The translations under genes were made by a program, and so were the position numbers. DNA of 64,000 nucleotides, taken from the NCBI GenBank assembly GCA_963664465.2, contig CAXXSU010000011.1, positions 347,959-411,958 on the forward strand, given 5' to 3'. Below, piece by piece: positions 26,963 through 36,697 of this stretch. Source of the stretch: CAVOAK01 sp963664465. GTDB lineage: Bacteria > Pseudomonadota > Alphaproteobacteria > UBA8366 > CAVOAK01. The first letter of the stretch is position 1. Each line of letters begins with the position of its first letter. The notes under the pieces are model-generated. The model did not search any database. It had not been told where the DNA came from and was given only the letters and a program-made list of their open reading frames with translations.

Positions 26963-27531
26963 ATGGTCACAACGCTGATCGACTCCAGCGAAGACCTGCT
27001 GTCGTCTGCGAAGCGCGCGCGAGCGTCCCTTGCAATGGCAACAGAACAGGATGAGCGTCTCATCAAGCTGCTGACCAACGGTACCGAAGGGCAGTGGGTG
27101 TCGAGCGCGGACATCGACTGGGATCGCCAGTCGATGTCCCGGAGTGGATATCTTCAAGCCGCTACACTGCGGCGGTCAGCCAGCTCCACTACGGCGATTC
27201 GGCAATTTTCGTTCGACGGGACGTGTACGAGCATTTAGGCGGCATGCGTCCGATTGCACTCATGGAAGATCTGAATTTCGTCCGCTGTTTAGAGAAATTC
27301 GGGCCGACGGTTGGTATTGAGGATCCGCCGCTCATTACCTCATCACGCCGATTCGAGGGCCGCAATCCAATCTTCATCGTCCTTGGTTGGCTGACGATCC
27401 ACATCCTATACCGGTTTGGCGTTTCCCCGGACATGCTTGCGGCGATTTACAATTCGTCGCGGTCCGGGCTAGCCATGAACCAAAACCGTGGGAATGAATT
27501 TGGTCCAGGGCTTAGCCGGAGCGTCGATTAG
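26963..27531 (+). pseudogene. Chimeric remnant: ferritin-like N-terminus joined to a TIGR04283-like glycosyltransferase C-terminus
   Basis: TAGGAG precedes ATG 26963. The first frame gives about 50 residues ending SSADIDWDR. One missing C near 27135 shifts the frame, after which VDVPEWISSSRYTAAVSQLHYGD continues. This DW-R-P-V...W...AAVSQL-(Y)G pattern resembles the start of a ferritin-like protein. From YGDSAIFVRRD onward the sequence is instead the C-terminal third of a GT2 of the arsenosugar-associated type (LGGMRPIALMEDLNFVRCL, TSSRRFE, LYRFGVSP). The joint at YGD-A could be shared by both parents, suggesting deletion at microhomology. The GT lacks its nucleotide-binding half, so it is inactive. 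Confidence 0.55.
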
Positions 27532-28436
27532 GAGCCGGCAGCGTCGTTCAGCTTCCAGTTGTAGCCCATGCCGCCGATTACAGTGATACCACTCAACTTC
27601 TTGGCGAGATCAGCGTCGGCGTAGCGGTTCAGGTGCGCGATGACGGCGGCATCGGAGTCGCCGAAATCTTCTGCGAACCAGACGTAGATGCTGGATACGG
27701 TCAGGGTGCCTTTCTCGATTGAGACTCCACGTGGATGGTTGACATAGTCGCGAGCTGCCGCTTCCAGGAGGCCTTCGGTTGTGGCGGAAGTGAACGCGTC
27801 GAGTGCCAAATTCGGACATCCAATTGAGGCGCAATTGAGCGCATAGTGGATGCGCGGATCCTGCCAGATCGGCCTCAGAATCCGATGTTCGATATCGTTT
27901 AGACTGACAGCCTCATCCTCGACGCTGACCAGCTTCTTGCCCCAGGGACCGCGGACAAATAGGCCCGATAGGCCCGGCGATATTTTGATGTCGCGGATAC
28001 TCTCAATCGGGTATGCGGCCAGCACGACTTGCACAGTGAGCGCATTGTAGAGATTGATCCAGAAGGCCAACTGCTCGGCTCTGTTGTGCTGACTGACCGG
28101 CGTTGCCGTGAGACCCTCGACATGTCCAGCGCGCCCATAGGCGAAGCGGTGAATGCCGCTGCCGTCGCGAACTAGATATGTCTTAAGCAATCGGTTCCAC
28201 GCCGTGTGGTCGACTGTCGAGGTAGCTTGCGGTTCGTGTGCTGTCCAGCGCGCCCAGAGTTCCGCGTTTGGTGCAAATAGGGCCTGCAGCGAGGCGAACC
28301 CCGCGAGCGAAGATACCAGTCCGACCGCGAGCAGGAGGCGTGCGAGCAAACGGGCCGGCGAAAAATTGTTGGGCTGGCTGACATCTGGCCTTCTTAATCT
28401 GTTCCGGCTTGAAATACGCTCATATTGTCGGATCAA
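27528..28436 (-). CDS. DUF547 protein, membrane-anchored or secreted
   Basis: A 302-residue protein. After a basic N-terminus a hydrophobic segment (LLARLLLAVGLVSSLAGFA, about residues 31-50) is a signal anchor. The DUF547 domain follows with AFWINLYNALTVQVV, RGPWGKKLVSVEDEAVSLNDIEHRILR, HYALNCASIGCPNL and the terminal YNWKLND. The function of DUF547 is unestablished; a cysteine-protease-like fold has been suggested for it. Its end overlaps the convergent GT remnant by four bases. DUF547 and TIGR04283-type GT genes are often neighbours, which fits the remnant. Confidence 0.82.
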   Translation of the reverse strand: MIRQYERISSRNRLRRPDVSQPNNFSPARLLARLLLAVGLVSSLAGFASLQALFAPNAELWARWTAHEPQATSTVDHTAWNRLLKTYLVRDGSGIHRFAYGRAGHVEGLTATPVSQHNRAEQLAFWINLYNALTVQVVLAAYPIESIRDIKISPGLSGLFVRGPWGKKLVSVEDEAVSLNDIEHRILRPIWQDPRIHYALNCASIGCPNLALDAFTSATTEGLLEAAARDYVNHPRGVSIEKGTLTVSSIYVWFAEDFGDSDAAVIAHLNRYADADLAKKLSGITVIGGMGYNWKLNDAAGS

Positions 28437-28620
28437 CTCAGTTCCGTGGCCGCAAACCCTGGCTGGAGTGCGGACTGCATCATAGTCGCGCGGATCATAG
28501 CCGACATCAGCACGTCACGGCATGTTAATAGCGCATCCATCGCCGAGACAACACTGGGCTTTCAAATCTCGGCGCATGCGCCCATCTTGATGGAGACGAG
28601 GCCGCGAGGAGACGCCACGC

Positions 28621-29691
28621 GTGGAAAAACTATTGTTGTTGGGCGCCGGAAAAATCGGCGCCGCCATTGTCGATTTGCTCGGCGACAGCGGCGATTACCG
28701 GATTACTGTCGCCGACCGAGATGCAGCGATGCTCGACCATATCAAACGCGACGACGTTTCCTGTGACACCGCCGATATTTCCGACAGCGAGGTGTTGCAC
28801 ACTTTAATGGATGGCCAAAATACCGTGGTCAGCGCGCTGCCCTATAACCTCAATGTTAGCGTCGCAGAAGCAGCGCGTGCGCGCGAGCTCAACTACTTCG
28901 ACATGACCGAGGACGTGGAGAGCGCGCATGTCATACGTTCGCTGGCCAACGGCGCGGCAGGCTCCTTCGTACCTCAATGCGGGCTTGCGCCGGGATTTAT
29001 TTCGCTCGTTGCCTACGACCTTGCCAAACGGTTCGACGACCTGCACACGGTGCGGATGCGAGTCGGTGCACTGCCGCTATATCCGACCAACGCGCTGAAT
29101 TACAATTTGACCTGGAGTACCGATGGCCTGATCAACGAGTACTGCAATTTATGCGAGGCCATCCACGACGGCGAGCGCCGCGAGGTGCTACCGCTGCAAG
29201 GCATGGAGCAATTTTCGCTCGACGGCATCACCTACGAGGCTTTCAATACGTCGGGTGGTCTAGGGACATTGTGCGATACTCTTGAAGGCAATGTTCGCGA
29301 ACTCAACTACAAGACCGTGCGATATCCCGGGCATTGCGATCAGATCAAGATGCTGGTCAACGACCTGCGGCTAGGCGAACGCCGCGAGCTATTCCGCGAC
29401 GTATTGGAATATGGCGTACCGATCACGCTACAGGACGTCGTGTTGATATTTGTCACTGTCATCGGAATGCATGAGGGACGTCTGTCACAGGAGTCCTATG
29501 CCCATAAAATATACGCACAAGAGATTAACGACCGGACCTTGAGCGCGATCCAAGTTGCAACTGCTTCCGCGACCTGCGCGATGGTTGACCTGCTCCGCGA
29601 GGGACGCCTGCCACGAGGGGGATTTATCCGCCAGGAAGACGTGACACTGGAGGAGTTTCAGAACAATCGCTATGGGCGCTACTACGTTTAA
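28621..29691 (+). CDS. Saccharopine dehydrogenase-family reductase
   Basis: A 356-residue protein with an N-terminal Rossmann fold (LLLGAGKIGAAIVDLL) and the SDH-type segments TVVSALPYNLNVSVAEAA, YFDMTED and PQCGLAPGFISLVAYDLA. The start codon is GTG at 28621. The next gene, 56 bases on, is an ALDH7-type aldehyde dehydrogenase. This pair fits bacterial lysine catabolism through saccharopine, in which saccharopine is split to glutamate plus 2-aminoadipate semialdehyde. A different substrate such as carboxynorspermidine is possible but less supported by the neighbour. Confidence 0.8.
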   Translation: MEKLLLLGAGKIGAAIVDLLGDSGDYRITVADRDAAMLDHIKRDDVSCDTADISDSEVLHTLMDGQNTVVSALPYNLNVSVAEAARARELNYFDMTEDVESAHVIRSLANGAAGSFVPQCGLAPGFISLVAYDLAKRFDDLHTVRMRVGALPLYPTNALNYNLTWSTDGLINEYCNLCEAIHDGERREVLPLQGMEQFSLDGITYEAFNTSGGLGTLCDTLEGNVRELNYKTVRYPGHCDQIKMLVNDLRLGERRELFRDVLEYGVPITLQDVVLIFVTVIGMHEGRLSQESYAHKIYAQEINDRTLSAIQVATASATCAMVDLLREGRLPRGGFIRQEDVTLEEFQNNRYGRYYV

Positions 29692-29747
29692 GGAAGCCGC
29701 GCAGGCTGATTAGGAAGACGGGCCGGTCCCGGCTCGGGGGAGTAGCC

Positions 29748-31250
29748 ATGAACGTGCAGAATCTGTTGTCAACGCTGGGCGTCGATTTGGCCGGTCTTGG
29801 CGGCGGGGCACGGCAGGTGACATCGCCAATTGACGGCTCGGAGATTGCGAGCCTCGCCGACGATATGCCTGATGCGATCGAGGCGAAGATCGCAGAGGCT
29901 GCTTCGTCATTTCGTATATGGCGGAGCGTTCCGGCACCGCGACGAGGCGAGCTGATTAGGCGGTTTGGCGATCAGTTGCGCGACCATAAATCGGCGCTTG
30001 GCCGCCTGGTTACGGTCGAATCGGGCAAAATCCTTGTCGAAGGCGAGGGCGAAGTGCAGGAAATGATCGACATCTGCGACTTTTCCTTGGGCCTTTCGCG
30101 CCAGCTTTACGGGCTCACGATCGCGTCCGAAAGGCCGGGGCATCGGATGATGGAGACGTGGCACCCGATCGGCCCTGTCGGTGTCATCAGTGCATTTAAT
30201 TTTCCCGTTGCCGTTTGGTCCTGGAACTTCGCACTGGCTATCGTTTGCGGCGATCCTGTTGTCTGGAAACCCTCGGAGAAGACGCCGCTCACGGCGCTCG
30301 CCTGCAAGGCTCTATTCGAGCGAGCGGCCAGCGGTCTCGGCGAAATACCTAGCGGTTTGTGCCAGGTTTTGATCGGTGGCGCCGATGTTGGAGAAACAAT
30401 GGTCAGGGACGACAGGCTGCCGCTGATCAGCGCGACAGGCAGCTGCCGTATGGGCCGAACGATTGCGCCGATCGTAGCCGAGCGCTTGGGCCGGTCGCTT
30501 CTAGAACTCGGCGGTAATAACGGGATGATCGTTACTGAATCGGCCGATCTCGACCTGGCAGTCCGAGCGATACTTTTCAGTGCCGTGGGGACTGCCGGCC
30601 AGCGCTGTACGACACTGCGGCGCCTGATCGTACAGGAGGAAGTGCACAATACCCTCGTCGAACGACTGAAGCGGGCCTACGCCGATGTTCGTATTGGATC
30701 GCCACTTGAGGAGGCGACATTGGTCGGACCGCTAATCGAAATGCGAGGCTTCGAGGCGATGCAGGTGGCGTTGGAACGTGCCGTAGCCGACGGCGGCGTC
30801 GTTACCGGGGGCAATCGCACGCTTGCGGCGGAATACCCCGATGCTTGGTATGTGGAACCTGCCATCGTCGAGATGCCGGAGCAAACTGAAATTGTCTGCG
30901 AGGAGACGTTTGCGCCGATTCTTTATGTGATGAAGTATCGCGACTACGAGCAGGCGATCCGGATGCATAACGAGGTGCCACAAGGCCTGGCATCATCCGT
31001 CTTCACCAACGATGTGCGCGAGGCCGAAGGCTTCGTTTCGGACGAGGGCAGCGATTGCGGCATCGCCAACGTTAACATCGGTCCAAGCGGCGCGGAAATC
31101 GGCGGAGCCTTTGGAGGCGAGAAGGACACGGGCGGCGGGCGTGAATCAGGGTCCGACGCGTGGAAACTCTATATGCGCCGCGCGACCAACACGATCAACT
31201 ACTCGGCCGAGCTACCGCTCGCCCAGGGTATTCGTTTTGGTGACGACTGA
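29748..31250 (+). CDS. ALDH7-type aldehyde dehydrogenase, probably 2-aminoadipate-6-semialdehyde dehydrogenase
   Basis: A 500-residue NAD-dependent dehydrogenase. GVISAFNFPVAVWSWN, the catalytic Glu in LELGGNN and the nucleophile Cys in GQRCTTLRR place it in the ALDH7 (antiquitin) group, as do SGAEIGGAFGGEKDTGGGRESGSDAWK and YMRRATNTINYS near the end. ALDH7 members oxidise 2-aminoadipate semialdehyde to 2-aminoadipate, the step after saccharopine cleavage. GGGGGAGTAGCC precedes the ATG. With the reductase upstream it forms an apparent two-gene operon. Confidence 0.9.
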   Translation: MNVQNLLSTLGVDLAGLGGGARQVTSPIDGSEIASLADDMPDAIEAKIAEAASSFRIWRSVPAPRRGELIRRFGDQLRDHKSALGRLVTVESGKILVEGEGEVQEMIDICDFSLGLSRQLYGLTIASERPGHRMMETWHPIGPVGVISAFNFPVAVWSWNFALAIVCGDPVVWKPSEKTPLTALACKALFERAASGLGEIPSGLCQVLIGGADVGETMVRDDRLPLISATGSCRMGRTIAPIVAERLGRSLLELGGNNGMIVTESADLDLAVRAILFSAVGTAGQRCTTLRRLIVQEEVHNTLVERLKRAYADVRIGSPLEEATLVGPLIEMRGFEAMQVALERAVADGGVVTGGNRTLAAEYPDAWYVEPAIVEMPEQTEIVCEETFAPILYVMKYRDYEQAIRMHNEVPQGLASSVFTNDVREAEGFVSDEGSDCGIANVNIGPSGAEIGGAFGGEKDTGGGRESGSDAWKLYMRRATNTINYSAELPLAQGIRFGDD

Positions 31251-31284
31251 ATATGTGCTCGTGGAACCGAGAGCGACCCGATGC

Positions 31285-32175
31285 TCAGGTGTAACCCAAT
31301 TCCCTAAGCAGGCTGCCTGCTTCGCGGTCAAATACTGCATTTGCACTGTCGTCGAACTGGGTCTTCCATTCGCCGACAACTCCTTTGCGAAAGAACGAGC
31401 TTCGGTCCTCTTCGCCGCGTCGGCGTCCCTTCGAGAGACTCTCGAATGAACCCGCCTCCAAGCATTGCCGGATCGACGCCGCAGAGCCGTCAGCGCCGAG
31501 AAATTTCAGCATCTGGCCGATAACGGGCTCGGGTTCGGCATGTAATTCCTCATACCGGATCTCCAGGTAGCGGTGCGGATGGATTTGCCCGTATGCCCGC
31601 GCCTTCGCGATACGATTGGCCCAGCTCTTGGCAAATCCGTCGACAAACCAGGTGAATCCGTTGTTACGGATCGTTGCCGCGTCGGGGCTCCAATGCAGGT
31701 TGTGATGCCAGCCTGAGGTGGCGGCATCGCGTCCGTCGCGAATGATGTGAACGAACCGGCATTCTGGAAAAAGTGCACCAAGCTGGTCGAGCACAAGTAC
31801 ATGTTCAGGTGTTTTTTCGCCGATGCAATCGATGTCTGTGTTCGCTGCCCAGGTATCGAGCGCAAGCGCGATTGCACTCGCGTAGAGATAACCAAGTTGT
31901 TCGCCGTCATAGCGTGGAAAGTCAGCTGGATACCCGAAGGCCTCGGCTCGCGTCCTGTATTCATCCGACTGGCGGTTGTAGGCACCTATTGCTTCGGTGA
32001 GCGCAGGCAGCAGTTTGTCGCTGAAATGTCCTTCGCCGCGGCAAACGATTCTTAGATGGCCATCATACAGCTTCTGGACCCAAGTCGTCCCCGACTTCGA
32101 TGCACCGACCACGAAGAAAACCTGCAACTTCCGCAGTTGGGCAATACGTTGATGGAGCGTGTCGAAATCGCGCAT
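31285..32175 (-). CDS. Sulfotransferase family protein
   Basis: A 296-residue protein. The PAPS-binding 5' phosphosulfate loop is FFVVGASKSGTTWVQKL near the start and the 3'-phosphate-binding motif is HIIRDGRDAATSGWHHN. The remainder is the usual alpha/beta fold with ETRYEEL-type elements (LEIRYEELHAEPE). It would transfer sulfate from PAPS to an unknown acceptor, possibly a lipid or glycan. It lies 35 bases beyond the TPR-OGT gene on the same strand and is probably its operon partner. Confidence 0.87.
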   Translation of the reverse strand: MRDFDTLHQRIAQLRKLQVFFVVGASKSGTTWVQKLYDGHLRIVCRGEGHFSDKLLPALTEAIGAYNRQSDEYRTRAEAFGYPADFPRYDGEQLGYLYASAIALALDTWAANTDIDCIGEKTPEHVLVLDQLGALFPECRFVHIIRDGRDAATSGWHHNLHWSPDAATIRNNGFTWFVDGFAKSWANRIAKARAYGQIHPHRYLEIRYEELHAEPEPVIGQMLKFLGADGSAASIRQCLEAGSFESLSKGRRRGEEDRSSFFRKGVVGEWKTQFDDSANAVFDREAGSLLRELGYT

Positions 32176-32210
32176 GTGTCAGGGTCGGCGAAGGGCGAAA
32201 ATGGCTATAA

Positions 32211-34118
32211 TTATACTTTGTCCTCCCTGTTGGCGATCGCACGCTCGAGAAAATCTTCGTACGCGGTGACGGCCCGATCGTCCTCGAAGATCAGGTCGCA
32301 ACGCTCGTCGATGCGCTGTTGCAGCTCTTTTCGTTTGTCAGGATCGCAAGCAAGCGACACAGCGATCTCTACGTAATTATCCTCGTCGACTGCAACCAGA
32401 TCGTCGATGCCGAGCTGATTGTAAATTCCGAGTGTGAGGCGGCCGCGCAGATAGGGGCTTGGCAGGGTAACGACCGGAGTTGCGGCGGCGATCGCCTCAT
32501 AGGTCGTGTTGCCGCCGCCGAAATGAGTCGTATCAAGGAGTACGTCCATTGCGCCGGCGAGCGACAGATAGCCGACCTCATCCTGCCTCGGCATGAAGAT
32601 GATGCGCTGAGATGCCGGCCCGAGCGTCGCCTGCAAGCGGGCCTTCAACTGCTCGGTCCAATAGGGCTTATGCCCCTCGAGCAGGACAATTTTCGCCGCA
32701 TCGTCCCGGCGCAATATGTCGCCGAGAATAGCGTCGAAGTCAGGCTGTAATTTGAATACGCTCTGCAGACAACCATAAAGGCGCGCCGCCGTCGGCAGCC
32801 CTAAGGCATCACGCGAGAGGGCCTTTGGCATTTGCGGCCTGCGGATCCAATTGCCCATGACGGGCAGGCGCGCGAGCCGTTCGCTGTAATGGCTTTCGCC
32901 ATCGTCGGGCTCGCACAGGTGTGACGACACAAAATAGTCGACGGTCGGGATCCCCGTCGTCTGGGGATGACCCCAGGTGACGCATTGCACCGGTGCAAGC
33001 TTTGCGAACGCCAGAAAATAGGTCAGCGGCTCCATGCCGATGTCGGTGTAGTACACAAGATCGAGTTTGGCGTCGGCAATCGCTTCGCGAGCCACGTCGA
33101 GCGAGCGCGGCAGGTGGACGAACCGATCAACGCCATCCTCCAAGCGTCCCGATTCGGCGTCTTCCGTCGGTGACAGCGAGAACAGAGTGACTTGGAAACG
33201 CTCGCTGTCGAGGCGCGTCATCACCTCGCCCCAAAGTTTGGCGATGGTGTGCCGACGCAGGAAATAGGACACGAACCCGACGCGATACGGACGGTCTCCT
33301 GGCAGCGGGGGCGGATTGTCACAATGCGCGGCCCGGAACTGCAGGGCCGGACAGGCGTCCGCGTAGACCTGCGCAAGCGTTTGCTGCAACACTCGGTCGT
33401 TGTGGCCGTGGTAGGGCAAATAAAAACCAGTCGCGCCAACCTCCATCGGATCGGCGATAGCGGGCGGGCTGCGTGCCAGGCGCTCTATGCCGTCGCGGTA
33501 GCGCTTTCGCCAAGCGTCGCGCTTGGCCTCGGAGGTCGTGAACTCCGGGAGTAAAGTAGCTTGAAGAAGTTGCGTCTCACCGTCGTCCGCATCATGGGTC
33601 AACGCCGCTGTAAACGCTTCGTCCGCCTGCGCCAACTCGCCTGCCTGGTGAAAGATGCGGCCTAAACGTTTTTCGATCACCGCATTGTTTGGGTCGATTT
33701 CGCGCGCGCGCAGTAGACAGAGCCGCGCATCCTCGGTGCGTCCCATGTCGTGAAACAGGCCTGCGAGGTGGAGGTAAGGCGGGATGTAGTCTGCGTCGAT
33801 ACGGATCGCCTGTTGAAATGCCCGCAGGGCATCGGCGGAATTTCCCATCGTGCGGCATGACATGCCGAGTTCGTCGAGCGCCTGTGCGTGTTCCGGATCC
33901 TTGGCGATCGAGCGCCGGAGCAGGCTGGCTGCGGCTTCGAAATCGCCGTGGCGCCGCGCAAGATGGCCCAAAACATATAGCCAGAATGGATCCTCGGGCG
34001 ACGTTTCAAGCTCGCGTTGCGCGAGCGCTTTCGCGTCGGAAGTTTCGCCGCTGTCGATCAACGCAGCGACTCTGTGCCGGGTCGCCAATTGTTCTCTCGA
34101 TGGGGCGCTACGCTTCAT
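32211..34118 (-). CDS. TPR protein with O-GlcNAc-transferase-like (SPINDLY, GT41) domain
   Basis: A 635-residue protein. Residues 1-200 hold about five TPRs (GHLARRHGDFEAAASLLRR, ALDELGMSCRTMGNSADAL). From about 260 the GT41 fold begins (YRVGFVSYFLRRHTIAKL), continuing with APVQCVTWGHPQTTGIPTVDYF, LQSVFKLQPDFD, DVLLDTTHFGGGNTTYEAI and ATPVVTLPSPYLRGRLT, which matches the UDP-sugar-binding region of SPINDLY/OGT. It probably glycosylates proteins, or an acceptor held by the TPRs. A sulfotransferase follows on the same strand. Confidence 0.9.
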   Translation of the reverse strand: MKRSAPSREQLATRHRVAALIDSGETSDAKALAQRELETSPEDPFWLYVLGHLARRHGDFEAAASLLRRSIAKDPEHAQALDELGMSCRTMGNSADALRAFQQAIRIDADYIPPYLHLAGLFHDMGRTEDARLCLLRAREIDPNNAVIEKRLGRIFHQAGELAQADEAFTAALTHDADDGETQLLQATLLPEFTTSEAKRDAWRKRYRDGIERLARSPPAIADPMEVGATGFYLPYHGHNDRVLQQTLAQVYADACPALQFRAAHCDNPPPLPGDRPYRVGFVSYFLRRHTIAKLWGEVMTRLDSERFQVTLFSLSPTEDAESGRLEDGVDRFVHLPRSLDVAREAIADAKLDLVYYTDIGMEPLTYFLAFAKLAPVQCVTWGHPQTTGIPTVDYFVSSHLCEPDDGESHYSERLARLPVMGNWIRRPQMPKALSRDALGLPTAARLYGCLQSVFKLQPDFDAILGDILRRDDAAKIVLLEGHKPYWTEQLKARLQATLGPASQRIIFMPRQDEVGYLSLAGAMDVLLDTTHFGGGNTTYEAIAAATPVVTLPSPYLRGRLTLGIYNQLGIDDLVAVDEDNYVEIAVSLACDPDKRKELQQRIDERCDLIFEDDRAVTAYEDFLERAIANREDKV

Positions 34119-34353
34119 ATTGGAAGGCTAGCGCTAGGCCGTGACTGCGGGGACACAAGAAATGAGTTCCTGTCGGCATAAGGAAACCTCTGTTTATAGA
34201 CCAAAATTGGTCGGGTAAAGCGCAGTCGACGCGGCGAAACCGGGGCCGCCAAACCAATCTCAAGTTATGCTAGTCTTTAGCTTGCTGGGGCATAATAATT
34301 ACGTGCTTTGCGTAGGTCTGTACGCAATAGGCCGATAGGTGCGGCGGAGCTCT

Positions 34354-34595
34354 ATGAACATGTTAGGTGCCGCTATGCAAACAGAGGCGCAGAATTTGCT
34401 TGCTATAAACGAAGGCGTGATTGTTGCTTGCTATAAACGAAGGCGTGATTGTTGCTTGCTATAAACGAAGGCGTGATTGTTGCTAAAGTGGCCGACTTAA
34501 GCCGGGCGGTTCTCGATCTTGTGTTCGGCAATGTTGACCTGGATGAAGCAGCCTATGCCCGGACCAGGCGGGTAGGAATCGAATCGCTGCATTAG
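34354..34595 (+). pseudogene. Small ORF frameshifted by a 28-bp triplication
   Basis: ATG 34354 has CGGAG four bases upstream. The frame reads MNMLGAAMQTEAQNLL..., enters the 28-bp repeats and stops after 36 codons. With two of the three repeats removed (56 bases) the frame instead continues ...NEGVIVAKVADLSRAVLDLV and ends at TAG 34593-34595, giving 61 residues. One or four repeat units are in frame, two or three are not. The restored product is helical and resembles nothing I recognise. It lies 88 bases before the sterol-desaturase start and may belong to that operon. Confidence 0.5.
34397..34480. repeat. Three perfect tandem copies of a 28-bp unit
   Basis: The copies lie at 34397-34424, 34425-34452 and 34453-34480 and are identical. 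Each begins TGCTTGCTATAAACG and ends GCGTGATTGT, and a further TGCT follows. There are no spacers, so it is a minisatellite and not a CRISPR array. It lies within the small ORF at 34354. Confidence 0.95.
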
Positions 34596-34724
34596 CGGCC
34601 TGACGACAGCGTGCCGGACGCCGACTTGGCAAGTCGCAATACAAGAACCAGGCGTGTCCTGCAGTAGAAAGCCCTGGAACAGATGGACGAGCTCTCAGTC
34701 CTCTTCGCCAAGATTATCTCACCA

Positions 34725-35763
34725 ATAGGGTATCCTATTCGCTCTCGTAGTGCCTAGATCTGGGGGGCAGGGCTGGGTCTGCCCCCGACGAGCTTCTTGT
34801 ATGGCACGGGCTCCAGTTGCACTGCTTGCTGGAGGAGTCGATAGAACAGGAGGCCGCGAGCTTTGGATCGGCGGCGATTGAAGCGGAACGTGAACTCGTC
34901 CAGATAGTAATCAAGCTGGGAGGCGCTAATAGCCCCATGGTGAATACCCAGCCACCACCGATCAAGGAGGCCGGCTACCCGATGAACTTGGGGCATGACA
35001 ATGTGGGCTGGGTCGCCGCTGGCGGAAATATTTTTCGGCTGGTGTTCGAAGCCGACTCCCGTGAGACCGTTGTAGGCTCGCCAGCCATCGGTTCGAATCG
35101 TTGCTCCCGGGCACACAGCCGTTTGGACGAAAGGAATGAGGCTCTCGGCGGATGCGTCCTCGACACGCGCCATGCGGATACGACCGGTGCCCCGACCCCG
35201 GATTTCGGCGGCAATCGCGACAATCGATTTCTTGTTTGTTTTCCGCCCCGTAACGCCAACCTCCCGGCCGCCCACATAGGTTTCGTCGACCTCGACCTCG
35301 CCATTCAGAAGCTCTCTGCCCGGTCGAACCATGGCCCGGCGCAGCTTATGGAGCCATGTCCAAGCCGTTTGATAACCGCCCAGGCCGAGTATTCGTTGAA
35401 CCCCAAGCGCACTGACGCCGTGCTTCTGATTCGTCACATACCACATCGCCTGGAACCAAAGCCGCAACGGTTTCCGCGTACCCTCGAAGATCGTCCCCGC
35501 GGTCGGCGACGTCTGACGTTGGCATCCCGCACATCGCTGTTGGCCCCTGGCCGTCACCCACGCCTCGGTTCCCCCGCAGGCCGGACACCGAAACCCGGCA
35601 GGCCAACGGACACGCCGAAGAAAATCCGCACAGGCGGCCTCAGAAGCGAACCAGTCGTCAAATTCCATAAGCGTGCGAGGGTAATCGATCCCGCCAACGG
35701 GATGGGCAGTATTCTCGGCCATCACAACATCTTGCCACTACGAGAGCGAATAGGATACCCTAT
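34725..35763 (-). mobile_element. IS1595/ISXO2-like element, copy 1
   Basis: The element is 1039 bp with inverted ends ATAGGGTATCC... and ...GGATACCCTAT; the inner 25 bases (to CTCGTAGTG) are also perfectly inverted. The 8-bp direct duplication TCTCACCA at 34717-34724 and 35764-35771 is exact, so this is a clean insertion. It is nearly identical to 51751-52789. Confidence 0.95.
34754..35725 (-). CDS. IS1595-family transposase (ISXO2-like), copy 1
   Basis: A 323-residue protein. An N-terminal zinc ribbon (CPACGGTEAW ... CAGCQRQTS) is followed by the ISXO2-like catalytic core with VEVDETYVGGREVG, GRIRMARVEDASAESL and a late RFNRRRSKARGLLFYRLL. It is intact and differs from the other copy at one residue (Asn versus His near residue 99). 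Confidence 0.93.
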   Translation of the reverse strand: MMAENTAHPVGGIDYPRTLMEFDDWFASEAACADFLRRVRWPAGFRCPACGGTEAWVTARGQQRCAGCQRQTSPTAGTIFEGTRKPLRLWFQAMWYVTNQKHGVSALGVQRILGLGGYQTAWTWLHKLRRAMVRPGRELLNGEVEVDETYVGGREVGVTGRKTNKKSIVAIAAEIRGRGTGRIRMARVEDASAESLIPFVQTAVCPGATIRTDGWRAYNGLTGVGFEHQPKNISASGDPAHIVMPQVHRVAGLLDRWWLGIHHGAISASQLDYYLDEFTFRFNRRRSKARGLLFYRLLQQAVQLEPVPYKKLVGGRPSPAPQI

Positions 35764-36697
35764 TCTCACCATTCTACTACCCGCTGTTCTCGACGCAGCG
35801 GATTTACTGGTTGTACCTGCTCGGCGCGGTGCTGCTGGCCTTCGCAGTCTATCGGGTTCGATCCAGCGATTCTGGGGTGAAAGGGTTCTTTCGCTTCTGC
35901 TTGCCGCAGTCGATCTACAAACACAAGTCGGCGGTGCTGGATTATAAATTTTACTTTGTGAACCGGATCGCCTTCGTGATCTTCTTTCTCCCGCTGATCA
36001 TAGGTTCGTCGACGGCGGCTGCCTGGGCTGACGAATTCTTGCGCTGGTTGAGCGCTGAGCCGGGCCTCGGACACACGCCGGGAACTGGCGCGGCACTCCT
36101 GCTAACGCTGGTCTGGATCGTCGCCTTCGACGCCGGAATCTTTCTCGCGCACTATCTGCAGCACAAGGTGCCGTTTTTTTGGGCGTTTCACAAAGTCCAT
36201 CACTCGGCGGAGGTGTTAACCCCCATTACCGTCTACCGGATGCATCCTGTAGACGACCTGCTGACCGCGACGATGGTGGGATTGCTAACAGGGACAGTCG
36301 GCGGCGTATTCCAATTCGTATATGCAGGAAGTGTCGAGCAATTCCTATTTCTCGGACTGAATGCAGCTCTCTTCCTGTACTATTTGGTAGGTTACAATCT
36401 GCGTCACTCCCATGTCTGGCTTCCCTATCCGCGGGCGCTGAGCCATATCTTCATCAGTCCGGCATTGCATCAAATTCATCACAGCAATGCGGCGCAGCAC
36501 TACGACAAAAACCTGGGCTTCATCTTCGCATTCTGGGACTGGATGGCGGGCACGCTGTACATTCCGAAGGGCAAGGAGCAGTTGACGTTTGGCCTCGCCG
36601 ACGATGAGCATCTGGAGTATAGCGGCGTGATTCGTCTCTATTTCCTCCCATTTCGGAAGCTAGTTGCAGGCTATTGGCGTGTCCGGGACATCGCGCG

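Noticed and set aside
34397..34480. CRISPR array from 28-bp repeats
   Set aside because: The repeats are directly adjacent without spacers and lie within a small ORF; no cas gene is near.
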